A stretch of DNA of 64,000 nt from an uncultured beta proteobacterium (GCA_903853895.1 CAINUX010000197.1:1-64000), one strand, 5' to 3'; counted from the stretch's first letter, positions 1-9,478 are shown. Notes: generated by a model not told the origin, from the letters alone. Program-made: numbers and translations.

Positions 1-3
1 AGT

Positions 4-279
4 ATGAAAGAAGGCATTCACCCCAATTACCGTGAAGTGTGCTTTATGGACATGTCCAACAACTTCAAGTTTGTGACACGTTCTTGCGCCAACACCAAAG
101 AAATGATTGATATGGAAGACGGCCGCAAGCTGCCTCTGTACAAGCTGGACACCACCAGCGAATCGCACCCCTTCTACACCGGCACACAAAAATCCGTGGA
201 CAACATGGGTGGCCGCGTGGAGCGCTTCCGCAACCGTTTCGGAAAAGGCAAGGCGGCGGCGCCTGCAGCAGCCGAATAA
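4..279 (+). CDS. rpmE2: 50S ribosomal protein L31 type B
   Basis: A 91-residue protein of the L31 family, a component of the large ribosomal subunit. It begins [16 protein letters not shown] and carries the [17 protein letters not shown] segment typical of the C-terminal half of L31. It lacks the zinc-binding CxxC pairs of the zinc-type (C+) L31, which marks it as the type B paralogue; such paralogues often replace the zinc form during zinc limitation. The alanine-rich tail ([12 protein letters not shown]) is poorly conserved in the family. The start lies three bases from the window edge, so its ribosome-binding site and promoter cannot be seen. A strong terminator follows, so it is probably transcribed alone or as the last gene of an operon. 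Confidence 0.95.
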   Translation: MKEGIHPNYREVCFMDMSNNFKFVTRSCANTKEMIDMEDGRKLPLYKLDTTSESHPFYTGTQKSVDNMGGRVERFRNRFGKGKAAAPAAAE

Positions 280-311
280 ACCGGATTCAGGTTTTGGCCT
301 GAACCGTCTCC

Positions 312-344
312 AAAAAGCAGCCCGGTTTTCCGCGCTGCTTTTTT
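312..344 (+). terminator. Rho-independent terminator of rpmE2
   Basis: A perfect inverted repeat (AAAAAGCAGC ... GCTGCTTTTT) with a 12-base loop is followed by a run of T. It lies 33 bases after the rpmE2 stop and just ahead of the next gene. Confidence 0.85.
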
Positions 345-360
345 CATTGCACCCTACTAA

Positions 361-2067
361 GTGAATATTCCTACCCCCGCCATCGTCACGCAAGCAGGCG
401 CCCGACGCTTTCCGCGCTGGGCGTTGCTGCTGCTGTGCGTTGCCTATGTTTTGCCAGGCTTCGTTGGTCGCGAGGCATGGAAGAGCGAAGACATGGCTGC
501 GCTCGGGTTCATGGCCGAGTTGGTGCAAGGCAGCTCGCATTGGTTGTCGCCCACTTTAATGGGCATCCCCACTGAGAACCCCGCAGTCTTGCCCTATTGG
601 CTGGGCGCATGGGCCATGCAGCTCGCGCCCGCCTGGGTCGGCGCGGACTTCGTGGTGCGGATCCCCTTTGCATTGCTGATGGCATTGGCCATGGTTGCCA
701 CGTGGTATGGCACCTACTACCTCGCGCGCAACCCCTTGGCCCAACCGGTGGCCTTTGCCTTTGGCGGTGAGGCATTGCCTGCAGACTACGCCCGTGCTAT
801 GGCCGACGGCGGCTTGCTCGCCTTCATTGCCTGCCTGGGCTTGGCGCAGCTGTCACATGAAACGACACCGGCCTTGGCCCAATTGGGATTTGCAGCGCTC
901 TTTTTCTATGCCATGGGTGCACTGCCCTATCGTCGCCATGGCCCGGCAATGGCCGCAGCATTGGGTCTGACAGGCCTGTCACTGTCTGGTGCGCCCAGCT
1001 TGGCAATCCTGTTTGGCCTCGGCAGTACGGTGTTGCACTTTGCAGATCGTCCAGCGGACCAGCAGGACACCGCGCGCAACCGCCGGATTGCCAGAGAGAG
1101 CGTCGGCCTGTTAATGGTGACCCTGCTAACGGGAGTGTTGGCTTGGACACTTGACTTGCTGCGCTGGAAGCTCATGCTGCCGCGTGCGGACTGGTCTGAC
1201 TGGAATGGATTTATCCAGTTGCTAGTCTGGTTTACCTGGCCGGCTTGGCCCTTGGCGCTGTGGACACTGTGGCGATGGCGCCATCAACTGTTCAACCGAC
1301 GTATCAGCCGACACATTGCGCTGCCAACCTGGTTCGTGACGGTTTGCGTTGTGGCCACCTGGGCAACTGGGTCCTCCGACCGCACCTTACTACTTGCTCT
1401 ACCTGCGTTGGCGACTCTGGCCGCATTCGCGTTACCGACGCTGAAACGCCAGGTCTCGGCGCTAATTGACTGGTTCACACTGCTGTTTTTTTCAGGCTGC
1501 GCGTTCACCATCTGGGTGGTCTGGATCGCCATGCAAACCGGTTATCCGGCTCAACCTGCTGCCAACGTGGCACGTCTGGCACCAGGCTTTGTGTCCAGCT
1601 TTTCGCTATTCACCTATGCGGTCGCCATGGCGGCCACCGTGGCATGGGCCGGATTGGTCAGGTGGCGCGTCGGACGTCACCGTGCAGCGATCTGGAAGAG
1701 CCTGGTCCTGCCAGCAGGCGGCGCCACACTGAGCTGGTTGTTGCTGATGACCCTTTGGATGCCCTTGCTCAACTATGCGCAAAGCTATTCCGTGTTGGTA
1801 CAGCGAACCAAACTGCAACTGGCGACGTCATCCGGCTGCGTCGAAACACTCGGTCTTGGGCTGGGTCAGATCGCTGCATTCCAGTTCTATGGAAACCTGC
1901 AACTAAAGACCCTGCAAGAGACTCCAACCTGTCCCTGGCTTCTAGTTGAACCGCTACCCGACATGTCTGCGCCTGCGGGTATAGACACAAACGTATGGAC
2001 ACAACAGGATGTGATCCAGCACCCCGCCAACAGCGGAGAGTCCGTCTTGCTGTTCAAGCAGAAGTAG
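361..2067 (+). CDS. membrane glycosyltransferase, GT39/ArnT-like
   Basis: A 568-residue polytopic inner-membrane protein with about ten or more hydrophobic segments (the first at about residues 20-35). The pattern resembles the GT39/ArnT-like family, which transfers sugars from polyprenyl-phosphate donors to lipid A or proteins. The first periplasmic loop has acidic residues (KSEDMAALG, about residues 41-49) where the family keeps its catalytic acidic residue. A soluble C-terminal part of about 90 residues follows the last helix. The start is GTG with no clear Shine-Dalgarno sequence, so the N-terminus is uncertain. Its last 14 bases overlap the 3' end of phoR on the opposite strand. The substrate cannot be read from the sequence. 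Confidence 0.7.
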   Translation: MNIPTPAIVTQAGARRFPRWALLLLCVAYVLPGFVGREAWKSEDMAALGFMAELVQGSSHWLSPTLMGIPTENPAVLPYWLGAWAMQLAPAWVGADFVVRIPFALLMALAMVATWYGTYYLARNPLAQPVAFAFGGEALPADYARAMADGGLLAFIACLGLAQLSHETTPALAQLGFAALFFYAMGALPYRRHGPAMAAALGLTGLSLSGAPSLAILFGLGSTVLHFADRPADQQDTARNRRIARESVGLLMVTLLTGVLAWTLDLLRWKLMLPRADWSDWNGFIQLLVWFTWPAWPLALWTLWRWRHQLFNRRISRHIALPTWFVTVCVVATWATGSSDRTLLLALPALATLAAFALPTLKRQVSALIDWFTLLFFSGCAFTIWVVWIAMQTGYPAQPAANVARLAPGFVSSFSLFTYAVAMAATVAWAGLVRWRVGRHRAAIWKSLVLPAGGATLSWLLLMTLWMPLLNYAQSYSVLVQRTKLQLATSSGCVETLGLGLGQIAAFQFYGNLQLKTLQETPTCPWLLVEPLPDMSAPAGIDTNVWTQQDVIQHPANSGESVLLFKQK

Positions 2068-3418
2068 TCGGTACTGCGCGGTTCATCGGACCATCCATGG
2101 CGTAGCGCACCCGGTGGGATGGAAACGTCACGGAGAACGTCGAGCCTTTGCCTGGGGTACTGTCGATGGTCAGTTCCGCACCGTGGCGCTGTGCCACATG
2201 CTTGACAATTGCAAGACCCAGGCCCGTGCCGCCGGTATCACGCGAGCGGCTCCGATCCACTCGGTAGAAACGCTCAGTCAGGCGCGGAAGATGCTCTTGC
2301 GCTATACCATGCCCTTGGTCTCTAACAAAAAAAACGGCGCCACCGTCCGGCAATCGTTTGAATTCGACATCTATGCGCCGCTGCGATGGCGTGTAGCGAA
2401 TCGCGTTTCCAATCAGGTTGGACATTGCGCTATGCAACTCAACAACAGAACCTGCAATTTCACAGCCTTCGGAGTGCTCGAAATGCAAGTCATGCGACTG
2501 CGTCCACAACACATGCGAGAGGTCATGGGCATCCTGCGCGCATTGCTGCATCAGCACATCACAGGACACCCACTCATGCGTTGATGGCAAGGGGCTCCCT
2601 TCCAGGCGGGACAAGGTGAGTAAATCACTGACAAGCGTTTGCATGCGCTGGGCCTGCTGAGACATCAGCCCCAGGTAGCGCTGGCGCTCCTGATCGTCCA
2701 ATGGCAACGTCTGCAGTGTTTCGACAAAGCCTGCAAGCACTGTCAACGGCGTGCGTATTTCATGGGAAACGTTGGCGACAAAATCACGTCGCATAGCTTC
2801 TGCCTGCTCAACGGCGGTAATGTCACGCGAAAGCAAGAGAAGACGACCATCACCATAGGGGTGTAGATTGACCGACAACGTAACCGGCTTTGCCGTACTG
2901 TTCTCTCGCCCGGGCATGGTTACATCGTGCAGAAAATCACGGGCACCCAGGTAGGCGGTAAACCCCGGGTCGCGCACCAGATTCCCAAAATGCTGGAGCA
3001 AATCACGCCGGACATCAAAACCGAAGTGGTCCGCAGCCGTCTGGTTGAACCACTCAATGCGGGTGTCGGAATCCAGCAGCACCACACCGTTGGGTGATGC
3101 CTGCAGTGCGGCCAGAAAGTCCTTCAGACGGCCTTCACTCTCCACCGTCAATCGGCTGCTGGCACGTAGACTGCGCCGCATGCGGTCGTACGCCTCACCC
3201 CACAAACCGTTGCCCAGCGACAGGTCCGTCAAAGAACCAGCACGCAGCCAACGCAGCAACCGCAAGCCGCGAACGCTGTCTACGACAAACCAGATATAGC
3301 CGCCGGCCAAGGTCATCGCCAGCGTCACCTGCCACTCTTCTGCAACCGGTGCCAGATACCAACCGACGCCAGCAGCGCTGGCCTGACACAGGACAAGGGT
3401 GACTAACCGCCAGAACAT
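2054..3418 (-). CDS. phoR: phosphate regulon sensor histidine kinase PhoR
   Basis: A 454-residue membrane-bound histidine kinase that senses phosphate supply through PstSCAB/PhoU and phosphorylates PhoB. Two hydrophobic segments lie within residues 4-50, a PAS domain at about 100-200, the dimerisation/phosphoacceptor helix with SHEIRTPLTVL (His219), then an HATPase domain with N box (NLIGNAIRYTP) and the GTGLGLAIV glycine motif. This is the usual PhoR layout and length. It lies 18 bases downstream of phoB and is the last gene of the pst-pho operon. Its stop codon sits inside the end of the convergent glycosyltransferase gene. Confidence 0.95.
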   Translation of the reverse strand: MFWRLVTLVLCQASAAGVGWYLAPVAEEWQVTLAMTLAGGYIWFVVDSVRGLRLLRWLRAGSLTDLSLGNGLWGEAYDRMRRSLRASSRLTVESEGRLKDFLAALQASPNGVVLLDSDTRIEWFNQTAADHFGFDVRRDLLQHFGNLVRDPGFTAYLGARDFLHDVTMPGRENSTAKPVTLSVNLHPYGDGRLLLLSRDITAVEQAEAMRRDFVANVSHEIRTPLTVLAGFVETLQTLPLDDQERQRYLGLMSQQAQRMQTLVSDLLTLSRLEGSPLPSTHEWVSCDVLMQQCAQDAHDLSHVLWTQSHDLHFEHSEGCEIAGSVVELHSAMSNLIGNAIRYTPSQRRIDVEFKRLPDGGAVFFVRDQGHGIAQEHLPRLTERFYRVDRSRSRDTGGTGLGLAIVKHVAQRHGAELTIDSTPGKGSTFSVTFPSHRVRYAMDGPMNRAVPTTSA

Positions 3419-3436
3419 GCGAAAGGGTAACCCGTT

Positions 3437-4168
3437 CTATAGCCCGGCTTTATCCGCGACCGCGACCGCCACGACTACCGCAGGGGTAGCCGTAAGGCGA
3501 TAGCCCGCACCACGCACGGTCTCCACCATATTGCCGGCCTGCAACAGCGCCTCACGCAATCGTTTGACATGCACATCTACGGTACGTTCCTCAATATACA
3601 CATGGTCACCCCACACTTTGTCGAGCAGCTGAGCACGGCTATGCACCCGTTCTGCATGGCCCATCAGGTAATGCAGTAACTTGAACTCGGTAGGACCCAA
3701 CTTCAAGGGACGTTCTTCGAATGAAACGCGGTGGGTTGCCGGATCCAACACCAGAGCGCCAACGGTCAGCGCATCGCCCGCCTGCTCCGGTGTCCTACGG
3801 CGAAGCACAGCCCGTATGCGCGCAAGCAGCTCTTTCGTCGAGAAGGGTTTGGCAATATAGTCGTCTGCACCTGCATCCAGTCCCGCAACGCGATCGGCCT
3901 CGTCACCGCGCGCCGTCAACATGATCAATGGTACGGACTGGGTCCGCGGGTCAGCTCGCCACCGCTTGGCCAAGACCAGGCCACTTTCGCCCGGCAGCAT
4001 CCAGTCCAACAGGATCAGATCCGGCAGGCCCGCATCCAGATCTTTTTGGGCGGTGACGCTGTCCATGGCCCAGATGGGGCGAAACCCGTTGTGCCGCAGG
4101 TTGACAGCAATGAGTTCCGCAATGGCTGACTCATCCTCCACCACCAAGACTGAAGGCATGTTTCTCAT
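3437..4168 (-). CDS. phoB: phosphate regulon response regulator PhoB
   Basis: A 243-residue OmpR-family response regulator. The receiver domain (about residues 5-120) has the acidic pair ED at 11-12, the phospho-acceptor Asp55 in LLDWMLPG and the conserved Lys in YIAKPF. The C-terminal winged helix contains the recognition part with ERTVDVHVKRLR. Phosphorylated PhoB binds Pho boxes, several of which are visible in this window. The ATG overlaps the phoU stop (ATGA), indicating translational coupling. An internal ATG three codons later is an alternative start. The last 15 or so residues, valine- and alanine-rich, extend past the normal end of the family. Confidence 0.96.
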   Translation of the reverse strand: MRNMPSVLVVEDESAIAELIAVNLRHNGFRPIWAMDSVTAQKDLDAGLPDLILLDWMLPGESGLVLAKRWRADPRTQSVPLIMLTARGDEADRVAGLDAGADDYIAKPFSTKELLARIRAVLRRRTPEQAGDALTVGALVLDPATHRVSFEERPLKLGPTEFKLLHYLMGHAERVHSRAQLLDKVWGDHVYIEERTVDVHVKRLREALLQAGNMVETVRGAGYRLTATPAVVVAVAVADKAGL

Positions 4169-4866
4169 CTGATGACCGACTCAATCTTTTCTATCGAGGT
4201 GTGACGCACGTCCTCACCCTTGACTACATAGATGATGAACTCGGCAATGTTCTTGGCGTGGTCGCCAATGCGTTCAATGGCTTTAGCCAAAAACAGCAAG
4301 TCCAGGCTCGGCGAAATCATGCGAGGATCTTCCATCATGTAGGTGATGAGCTTGCGCACGAAGCCGTCAAACTCCGCATCAATCAGGTCATCTTCCTTCA
4401 AGATCGCCACAGCCGCAGTGATGTCCAGGCGCGCAAAGGCATCCAATGCCTTGTTGAGCAGACCGGACGCCAGATCTGCTGCCACCCGCAGTTCCAATGA
4501 CGGCAATGCCCTTGGTGTGCCACTTTGAATGATGGAGCGCACCATGCGGGCGATCTTCTCAGCTTCATCACCGACACGCTCCAGGTTGGCGGTGGTCTTG
4601 GAAATGGCGATCAGCAGGCGCAAATCACGTGCAGTGGGCTGGCGCCGGGCAATGATGGACGACAGGTCGCGGTCAATCTCGATTTCCATGGCATTCACGC
4701 GTGCTTCATTGGCGGACACCTCGTTGGCGACCTCCACGCTGAACTGCGACAGCGCGAAGATCGCTCGCCGGATTTGGGACTCCACCAAGCCACCAAGTTC
4801 CATCACTTGCGATGACACAGAGGTCAGCTCACTGTCAAACTGCGTCGATAAGTGTTTGTCGGGCAT
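4165..4866 (-). CDS. phoU: phosphate transport regulator PhoU
   Basis: A 233-residue all-helical cytoplasmic protein with the two PhoU repeats, each with its metal-binding signature (ERVGDEAEKIAR in the first, ERIGDHAKNIAE in the second). PhoU links the PstSCAB transporter to PhoR and represses the regulon when phosphate is plentiful. I chose the ATG at 4866 because AGAGGAAA lies seven bases before it; an upstream in-frame TTG would overlap that site. It follows pstB and overlaps phoB by four bases. Confidence 0.95.
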   Translation of the reverse strand: MPDKHLSTQFDSELTSVSSQVMELGGLVESQIRRAIFALSQFSVEVANEVSANEARVNAMEIEIDRDLSSIIARRQPTARDLRLLIAISKTTANLERVGDEAEKIARMVRSIIQSGTPRALPSLELRVAADLASGLLNKALDAFARLDITAAVAILKEDDLIDAEFDGFVRKLITYMMEDPRMISPSLDLLFLAKAIERIGDHAKNIAEFIIYVVKGEDVRHTSIEKIESVIR

Positions 4867-4920
4867 AAATTTCCTCTTTGTCAAAAGCTAACCGGGTGTC
4901 TGCTGCAAATCGTGCTGGTT

Positions 4921-5700
4921 TCAGCCGAACCGGCCGGTAATGTAATCTTCCGTCTCCTTGCGAGTTGGCTTGAAGAACATTTGTTCTGTTGAGCCAAACT
5001 CGACCAGATCACCCAGATACATGTAGGCCGTGTAGTCGCTACAACGGGCTGCTTGCTGCATGTTGTGGGTCACAATGACCACGGTGTAATCGTTCTTCAA
5101 TTCAACGATCAGTTCCTCGACCTTGGCTGTGGAGATCGGATCAAGTGCCGAGCAGGGTTCATCGAGCAGCAGTACCTCTGGCTTGATCGCAATGCCACGT
5201 GCAATGCACAAGCGCTGCTGTTGCCCGCCCGACAGACTGGAGCCGCTCTGTTGCAACTTGTCTTTGACTTCAGTCCACAACGCAGATTTGCGCAACGCCC
5301 ACTCCACACGCTCTTCCATATCCGTTGTATTGAGGGACTCAAACAACTTCACGCCAAATGCAATGTTGTCAAAAATGGACATTGGGAACGGTGTTGGCTT
5401 CTGGAACACCATGCCAACCTTGGCACGCAACAGGGCGACATCTTCCTTGCTGGTCAGCAGGTTCTCGCCGTCCAGCATGATGTGGCCCTCGGCACGCTGC
5501 TCAGGGTACAACTCAAACATGCGATTGAAGACGCGCAAGAGGGTGGATTTGCCACAGCCCGAAGGCCCAATGAAGGCAGTTACCTTGTTCTCGGGGATTT
5601 CCAGATTGATGCTCTTGAGCGCATGGAACTTTCCGTAGTAGAAATTCAGGTCCTTGACCGAAATCTTGGTTTTTTCAGGTGCAGTAGAGGTGTTCAACAT
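4921..5700 (-). CDS. pstB: phosphate ABC transporter ATP-binding protein PstB
   Basis: A 259-residue ATPase of the high-affinity phosphate importer. Walker A is GPSGCGKS (residues 45-52), the signature is [14 protein letters not shown], Walker B is VLLLDEP followed by CSALDP, and the switch histidine is in VIVTHNM. Length and motifs are standard for PstB. The reading frame is open further upstream into pstA, but the family N-terminus ([15 protein letters not shown]) and operon spacing favour the ATG at 5700; no strong Shine-Dalgarno is visible there. Confidence 0.96.
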   Translation of the reverse strand: MLNTSTAPEKTKISVKDLNFYYGKFHALKSINLEIPENKVTAFIGPSGCGKSTLLRVFNRMFELYPEQRAEGHIMLDGENLLTSKEDVALLRAKVGMVFQKPTPFPMSIFDNIAFGVKLFESLNTTDMEERVEWALRKSALWTEVKDKLQQSGSSLSGGQQQRLCIARGIAIKPEVLLLDEPCSALDPISTAKVEELIVELKNDYTVVIVTHNMQQAARCSDYTAYMYLGDLVEFGSTEQMFFKPTRKETEDYITGRFG

Positions 5701-5735
5701 AATGGGTTTGTTCGGAATAGTGGAAACAGTCGCAC

Positions 5736-6596
5736 TTAAATCTTCGATCGGGTCAGTACACGCGCCAGAATGTTCAACCCCAGAACCGCCGCTGTAATGA
5801 TGAAGACACCGGCCCAAGCCAGCTTCTGCCAATTCTCGTAAGGGCTCATCGCAAACTTGAAGATGGTCACCGGCAAACTGGCCATCGGCTCGCTCAGGCT
5901 ACTGGTCCAGAACTGGTTGCTCAACGCGGTGAATAGCAATGGAGCCGTCTCACCGGCAATCCGTGCCACCGCCAGCAAGACGCCAGTAATGACACCCGTT
6001 CTGGCCGCCTTGAGGGTAATGCTCAAAATGACTTTCCACTTGGGCGCCCCCAATGCATAAGCTGCCTCGCGCAGGCCAGGTGGCACCAACTGCAACATGT
6101 TCTCGGTGGTACGGATAACCACCGGTATCACCAACAGTGACAACGCCAGTACACCCGCATAGCCCGAGAACGATTTGAACCGGGAGACGACCACCGCGTA
6201 CACAAACAGGCCGATCACAATCGATGGCGCCGACAACAGGATGTCGTTGACGAAGCGTGTTGTCGAAGCCAGCCAGCTCTTGGTGTCGAACTCCGCCAGA
6301 TAGATACCTGCCATGACGCCGATAGGCGTACCCAGCCCGGTAGCCAACACAACCATGACGAACGATCCGTAAATGGCGTTCGCCAGTCCACCTTCATCGT
6401 TGGGCGGCGGCGTCATTTGTGTAAATGTGGCCACGGACATGCCACCAAGGCCTAGCAGCAAAGTCTCCCACAAAATCCAGAACAGCCAGAACAGGCCAAA
6501 TGACATGGCGGCCAGTGCCATGCCGGTTGCAAGCTGGTTCACCCGTTTGCGATGCGCAAACTTGGCGAGCTTCATTTGATGTGCCGTCGCGCTCAT
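5736..6596 (-). CDS. pstA: phosphate ABC transporter permease PstA
   Basis: A 286-residue inner-membrane permease with six predicted helices. The cytoplasmic EAA loop that docks PstB is visible ([15 protein letters not shown]), followed by [12 protein letters not shown]. It forms the channel with PstC. Its ATG overlaps the pstC stop codon (ATGA), so the two subunits are translationally coupled. Confidence 0.95.
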   Translation of the reverse strand: MSATAHQMKLAKFAHRKRVNQLATGMALAAMSFGLFWLFWILWETLLLGLGGMSVATFTQMTPPPNDEGGLANAIYGSFVMVVLATGLGTPIGVMAGIYLAEFDTKSWLASTTRFVNDILLSAPSIVIGLFVYAVVVSRFKSFSGYAGVLALSLLVIPVVIRTTENMLQLVPPGLREAAYALGAPKWKVILSITLKAARTGVITGVLLAVARIAGETAPLLFTALSNQFWTSSLSEPMASLPVTIFKFAMSPYENWQKLAWAGVFIITAAVLGLNILARVLTRSKI

Positions 6597-7624
6597 GTCT
6601 TGGCTCCTTCATTTTTCCGCAACTGGGCGAGCAGAATCTTGGACAGCGACAGGATTACAAACGTAATAAAGAAGAGAACCAAACCCAGATACATCAGAGA
6701 CGCCTGGTGCAGCCCTTCGCCAGCCTCGGCAAACTCATTCGCCAAAGCCGATGTGATACTGTTGGCCGCCTGGAACAGGCTCAATGTGTCGAGCTGGTTG
6801 AAATTGCCGATGACGAAGGTAACGGCCATGGTCTCACCAATGGCGCGCCCCAACCCCAACATGATGCCGCCAATCACACCCGACTTGGTGTACGGAAGAA
6901 CTACTTTGGTGACAACTTCCCAGGTGGTAGCGCCCAGCCCATAGGCCGATTCCTTCAACAGGGGCGGAGTCACCTCAAAGACGTCGCGCATCACCGCCGC
7001 AATGAACGGAATGATCATGATCGCCAAAATAATGCCCGCTGACAAAATACCAATGCCCACTGGTGGGCCGGAGACAAAAGCGCCCAGATAGGGAATCCCG
7101 GAAAACGCAGCCTGCAAGGGTTGCTGAACGTAGGTCGCCAATACCGGCCCAAACACCAGCAACCCCCACATGCCGTAGACGATAGACGGAACCGCAGCCA
7201 ACAGTTCAATGGCAGTTCCCAGCGGCCGCTTGAGCCACGCGGGAGACAGCTCCGTTAGGAACAGGGCGATGCCAAAACTGACGGGAACCGCAATCAGAAG
7301 TGCAATGAAAGACGTGGCCAACGTGCCATAAATCATGACCAAACCACCGAACTCCTCCTTGACGGGGTCCCACGTGGTGTTGGTCAAAAATCCCAGGCCG
7401 TATTTGTCGATAGCGGGCCAGGCGCTGATCGTCAAAGACGCCAGAATTGCCACCAACATGCCCAACGTGACAAAGGCTGCCGCCTTGGCCAACAACCCAA
7501 AAACGCGGTCAGCCCAGGGGCCCGACCGGGCCTTCTTCACAGGAGGAGGTAGATTCATTGCGCGAACCGTCTGAGTTGCAGAAGAGTTAGACGGTATACC
7601 GCCCGCCGCCAGTGTAGTTGACAT
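6593..7624 (-). CDS. pstC: phosphate ABC transporter permease PstC
   Basis: A 343-residue inner-membrane permease, partner of PstA. A cytoplasmic N-terminal stretch of about 40 residues precedes the first helix. Six hydrophobic segments and the EAA loop ([15 protein letters not shown]) followed by [10 protein letters not shown] match PstC. It lies 42 bases downstream of pstS, in the same operon. Confidence 0.95.
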   Translation of the reverse strand: MSTTLAAGGIPSNSSATQTVRAMNLPPPVKKARSGPWADRVFGLLAKAAAFVTLGMLVAILASLTISAWPAIDKYGLGFLTNTTWDPVKEEFGGLVMIYGTLATSFIALLIAVPVSFGIALFLTELSPAWLKRPLGTAIELLAAVPSIVYGMWGLLVFGPVLATYVQQPLQAAFSGIPYLGAFVSGPPVGIGILSAGIILAIMIIPFIAAVMRDVFEVTPPLLKESAYGLGATTWEVVTKVVLPYTKSGVIGGIMLGLGRAIGETMAVTFVIGNFNQLDTLSLFQAANSITSALANEFAEAGEGLHQASLMYLGLVLFFITFVILSLSKILLAQLRKNEGAKT

Positions 7625-7666
7625 GATTGGTATTCCGTACCCGCTCGTGACCTTGCTAGGCCCCGA

Positions 7667-8710
7667 TTACTTGAATGCCACAGGCTTGCCAGCGGCGTCC
7701 TTGATTTCACCCCAAGATTTTTCGATCGCAGCGATCACCGGCTTGGGCATAGGCACGTAGTCCAGGTCCGCGGCAATCTTGTCGCCGTTCTGGTACGCCC
7801 AGCTGAAGAACTTCAACACCTGTGTCGCATTGGCAGGTTTGTCCTGTTTGGTGTGCATCAGGATAAAAGTGGCGCCAGAGATGGGCCAAGCGTCCTTGCC
7901 AGGCTGATTGGTCAAGATCTGATAAAAAGACTTCGCCCAATCGGCACCAGCGGCGGCAGCCTTGAAGGTGTCATCCTCAGGTTTGATAAAGTTGCCTGCG
8001 GAGTTCTGCACAACGGCGTAGGCCATCTTGTTCTGCTTGACATAGGAATACTCCACGTAGCCCATGGAGTTGGGCAGGCGCGATACAAAAGCAGCAACGC
8101 CTTCATTGCCCTTGCCGCCCGCACCGACCGGCCAGTTGACCGCGGTACCCTCACCAACCTTGGCTTTCCAATCTGCGCTCACCTTGCTCAAATAGTTGGT
8201 GAAAATGAAGGTGGTGCCAGAGCCATCAGCGCGACGAACCTGGGCAATCGCGGCATCTGGCAACGCCAAGGTTGGATTCAGCGCTTTCAATGCTGGATCA
8301 TTCCAACGCGCAATCTTGCCAAGGTAGATATCAGCCAGAACGGGACCAGTCAATTTGAGCTGTCCTGGCTCAATCCCCTTGACATTGATGACAGGGACAA
8401 CACCGCCCATCACCGTTGGAAATTGCATTTGCCCCTTTGTCTTCAGAACTTCGTCCGTCAAAGGCATGTCGGATGCGCCGAAATCGACCGTTTTGGAGTC
8501 AATCTGCTTGATGCCACCACCAGATCCGATGGACTGGTAATTCACCTTGACGCCCGTGGCTTTGTTGTAGTCAGCGGCCCACTTGGAGTAGATCGGTGCT
8601 GGGAACGTGGCACCAGCGCCCGTGATTTCCTGAGCACTCACGGCACCGGCAAAACCAAACGCGGTGGCTACAGCCAGGGACAAAAGCGGCAATTTGAAAG
8701 CGATTTGCAT
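7667..8710 (-). CDS. pstS: periplasmic phosphate-binding protein PstS
   Basis: A 347-residue phosphate-binding protein that delivers phosphate to PstCAB. The signal peptide covers residues 1 to about 24 and ends in VSA-QE. The phosphate-binding regions are visible: GAGATFPAPIYSKW, SIGSGGGIKQI, DFGASDMPL and RRADGSGTTFIF. The open frame extends 23 codons further upstream but that stretch covers the Pho box and promoter, so I chose the ATG at 8710. First gene of the pst-pho operon and expected to be strongly induced by low phosphate through the box at 8762-8779. Confidence 0.96.
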   Translation of the reverse strand: MQIAFKLPLLSLAVATAFGFAGAVSAQEITGAGATFPAPIYSKWAADYNKATGVKVNYQSIGSGGGIKQIDSKTVDFGASDMPLTDEVLKTKGQMQFPTVMGGVVPVINVKGIEPGQLKLTGPVLADIYLGKIARWNDPALKALNPTLALPDAAIAQVRRADGSGTTFIFTNYLSKVSADWKAKVGEGTAVNWPVGAGGKGNEGVAAFVSRLPNSMGYVEYSYVKQNKMAYAVVQNSAGNFIKPEDDTFKAAAAGADWAKSFYQILTNQPGKDAWPISGATFILMHTKQDKPANATQVLKFFSWAYQNGDKIAADLDYVPMPKPVIAAIEKSWGEIKDAAGKPVAFK

Positions 8711-8745
8711 AAGTAACCCTATTCGGTTGATTGAGGAATGGAAGG

Positions 8746-8779
8746 ACTTTAAGAAAGTTTTGTGACAGAGCGGTGACAT
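8746..8779 (-). promoter_or_regulatory. Pho box and -10 of pstS
   Basis: On the minus strand, ATGTCAC-CGCT-CTGTCAC (8779-8762) gives two half-sites 11 bases apart, close to the Pho box consensus of two CTGTCAT repeats with a 4-base spacer. Ten bases further is TAAAGT (8751-8746), a plausible -10 at the spacing typical of PhoB-activated promoters, with no -35 needed. Confidence 0.85.
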
Positions 8780-8848
8780 TCACGCCAATATTGCGCGATT
8801 CTTGTGTGTTTTTCAGTTCCGCGCAAATCGGAGCAAGCATTCACGAAT

Positions 8849-8882
8849 TTGTCACATGGTTGTCATGAGAGTTTTTTACGCT
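8849..8882 (+). promoter_or_regulatory. Pho box upstream of the FAS1 lipoprotein
   Basis: On the plus strand, TTGTCAC-ATGG-TTGTCAT (8849-8866) is a near-perfect Pho box. Ten bases downstream is TACGCT (8877-8882), in the -10 position. The start codon of the divergent gene is at 8914. The site points away from pstS, so it should serve the FAS1 gene. Confidence 0.75.
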
Positions 8883-8913
8883 AGCGCTTTTCAACCAACC
8901 GATGGAATGCACC

Positions 8914-9414
8914 ATGTCACAGTTCAACGTCTTCGCACTTTCACGCCGCACCGCCTTGCTGGCAAGCCTTACGCTGGCCATGGCCGGCTGCGCGACCCCA
9001 TCCGGCCCGGTCAATCTGGCCGACAGCATTGCCGCCAATCCCGCATTGAGCACCTTGAACACACTGGTGGCGCAAGCTGGTCTGACCGAAACCTTGAAGT
9101 CGGGTGGGCCATTTACCGTATTCGCTCCCACGAACGAAGCATTCAAGGCAGTACCTGCTGCTACGCTGGCTGATTTGGGCAAGAACCCGGGAAAATTGAA
9201 GGAAGTTCTGACTTACCACGTCATTCCAGGCAAGGTGATGGCTGCCGACGTCAAGAACAGCAATGTCAAGACCGTCAATGGCGCCAATGTGGCGCTGTCG
9301 AAGGCAGGTGACTTTGTAACGGTAGAAAGCGGAGCAGTGGTCACGGCCAACTTGGTCGCGACCAATGGTGTCATCCACACGGTCGACACGGTATTGATGC
9401 CTCCCAAGAAATAA
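8914..9414 (+). CDS. FAS1 (fasciclin) domain lipoprotein
   Basis: A 166-residue exported protein. The N-terminus has SRRTALLASLTLAMAGC, a lipobox (LAMAGC, Cys26) preceded by twin arginines, so it may be a Tat-exported lipoprotein. One FAS1 domain follows, with the family's H1 block (GPFTVFAPTNEAF), the YH motif in LTYHVIPGK and the H2 block NGVIHTVDTVLMP. FAS1 domains mediate adhesion or matrix binding; the ligand here is unknown. I took the ATG at 8914 because GGA lies before it, rather than the ATG four codons earlier. It is divergent from pstS and has its own Pho box, which suggests induction by phosphate starvation. Confidence 0.85.
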   Translation: MSQFNVFALSRRTALLASLTLAMAGCATPSGPVNLADSIAANPALSTLNTLVAQAGLTETLKSGGPFTVFAPTNEAFKAVPAATLADLGKNPGKLKEVLTYHVIPGKVMAADVKNSNVKTVNGANVALSKAGDFVTVESGAVVTANLVATNGVIHTVDTVLMPPKK

Positions 9415-9435
9415 ATCTATATAAGAAATTTAGCG

Positions 9436-9478
9436 CTAGCCCTCGCAGATATTGGGCTAGCAGCTATCATATTCATAG
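9436..9478 (+). repeat. 43-bp dispersed repeat, copy A
   Basis: Pattern CTAGCCCTC-N18-GCTATCA-N5-ATAG, exactly 43 bases, shared with copies at 25056-25098 and 42746-42788. This copy also forms a hairpin (GCTAGCCC at 9435-9442 with GGGCTAGC at 9454-9461) and a second small stem GCTAT/ATAGC. It lies between the FAS1 and binding-protein genes and could act as a weak terminator. Confidence 0.75.
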
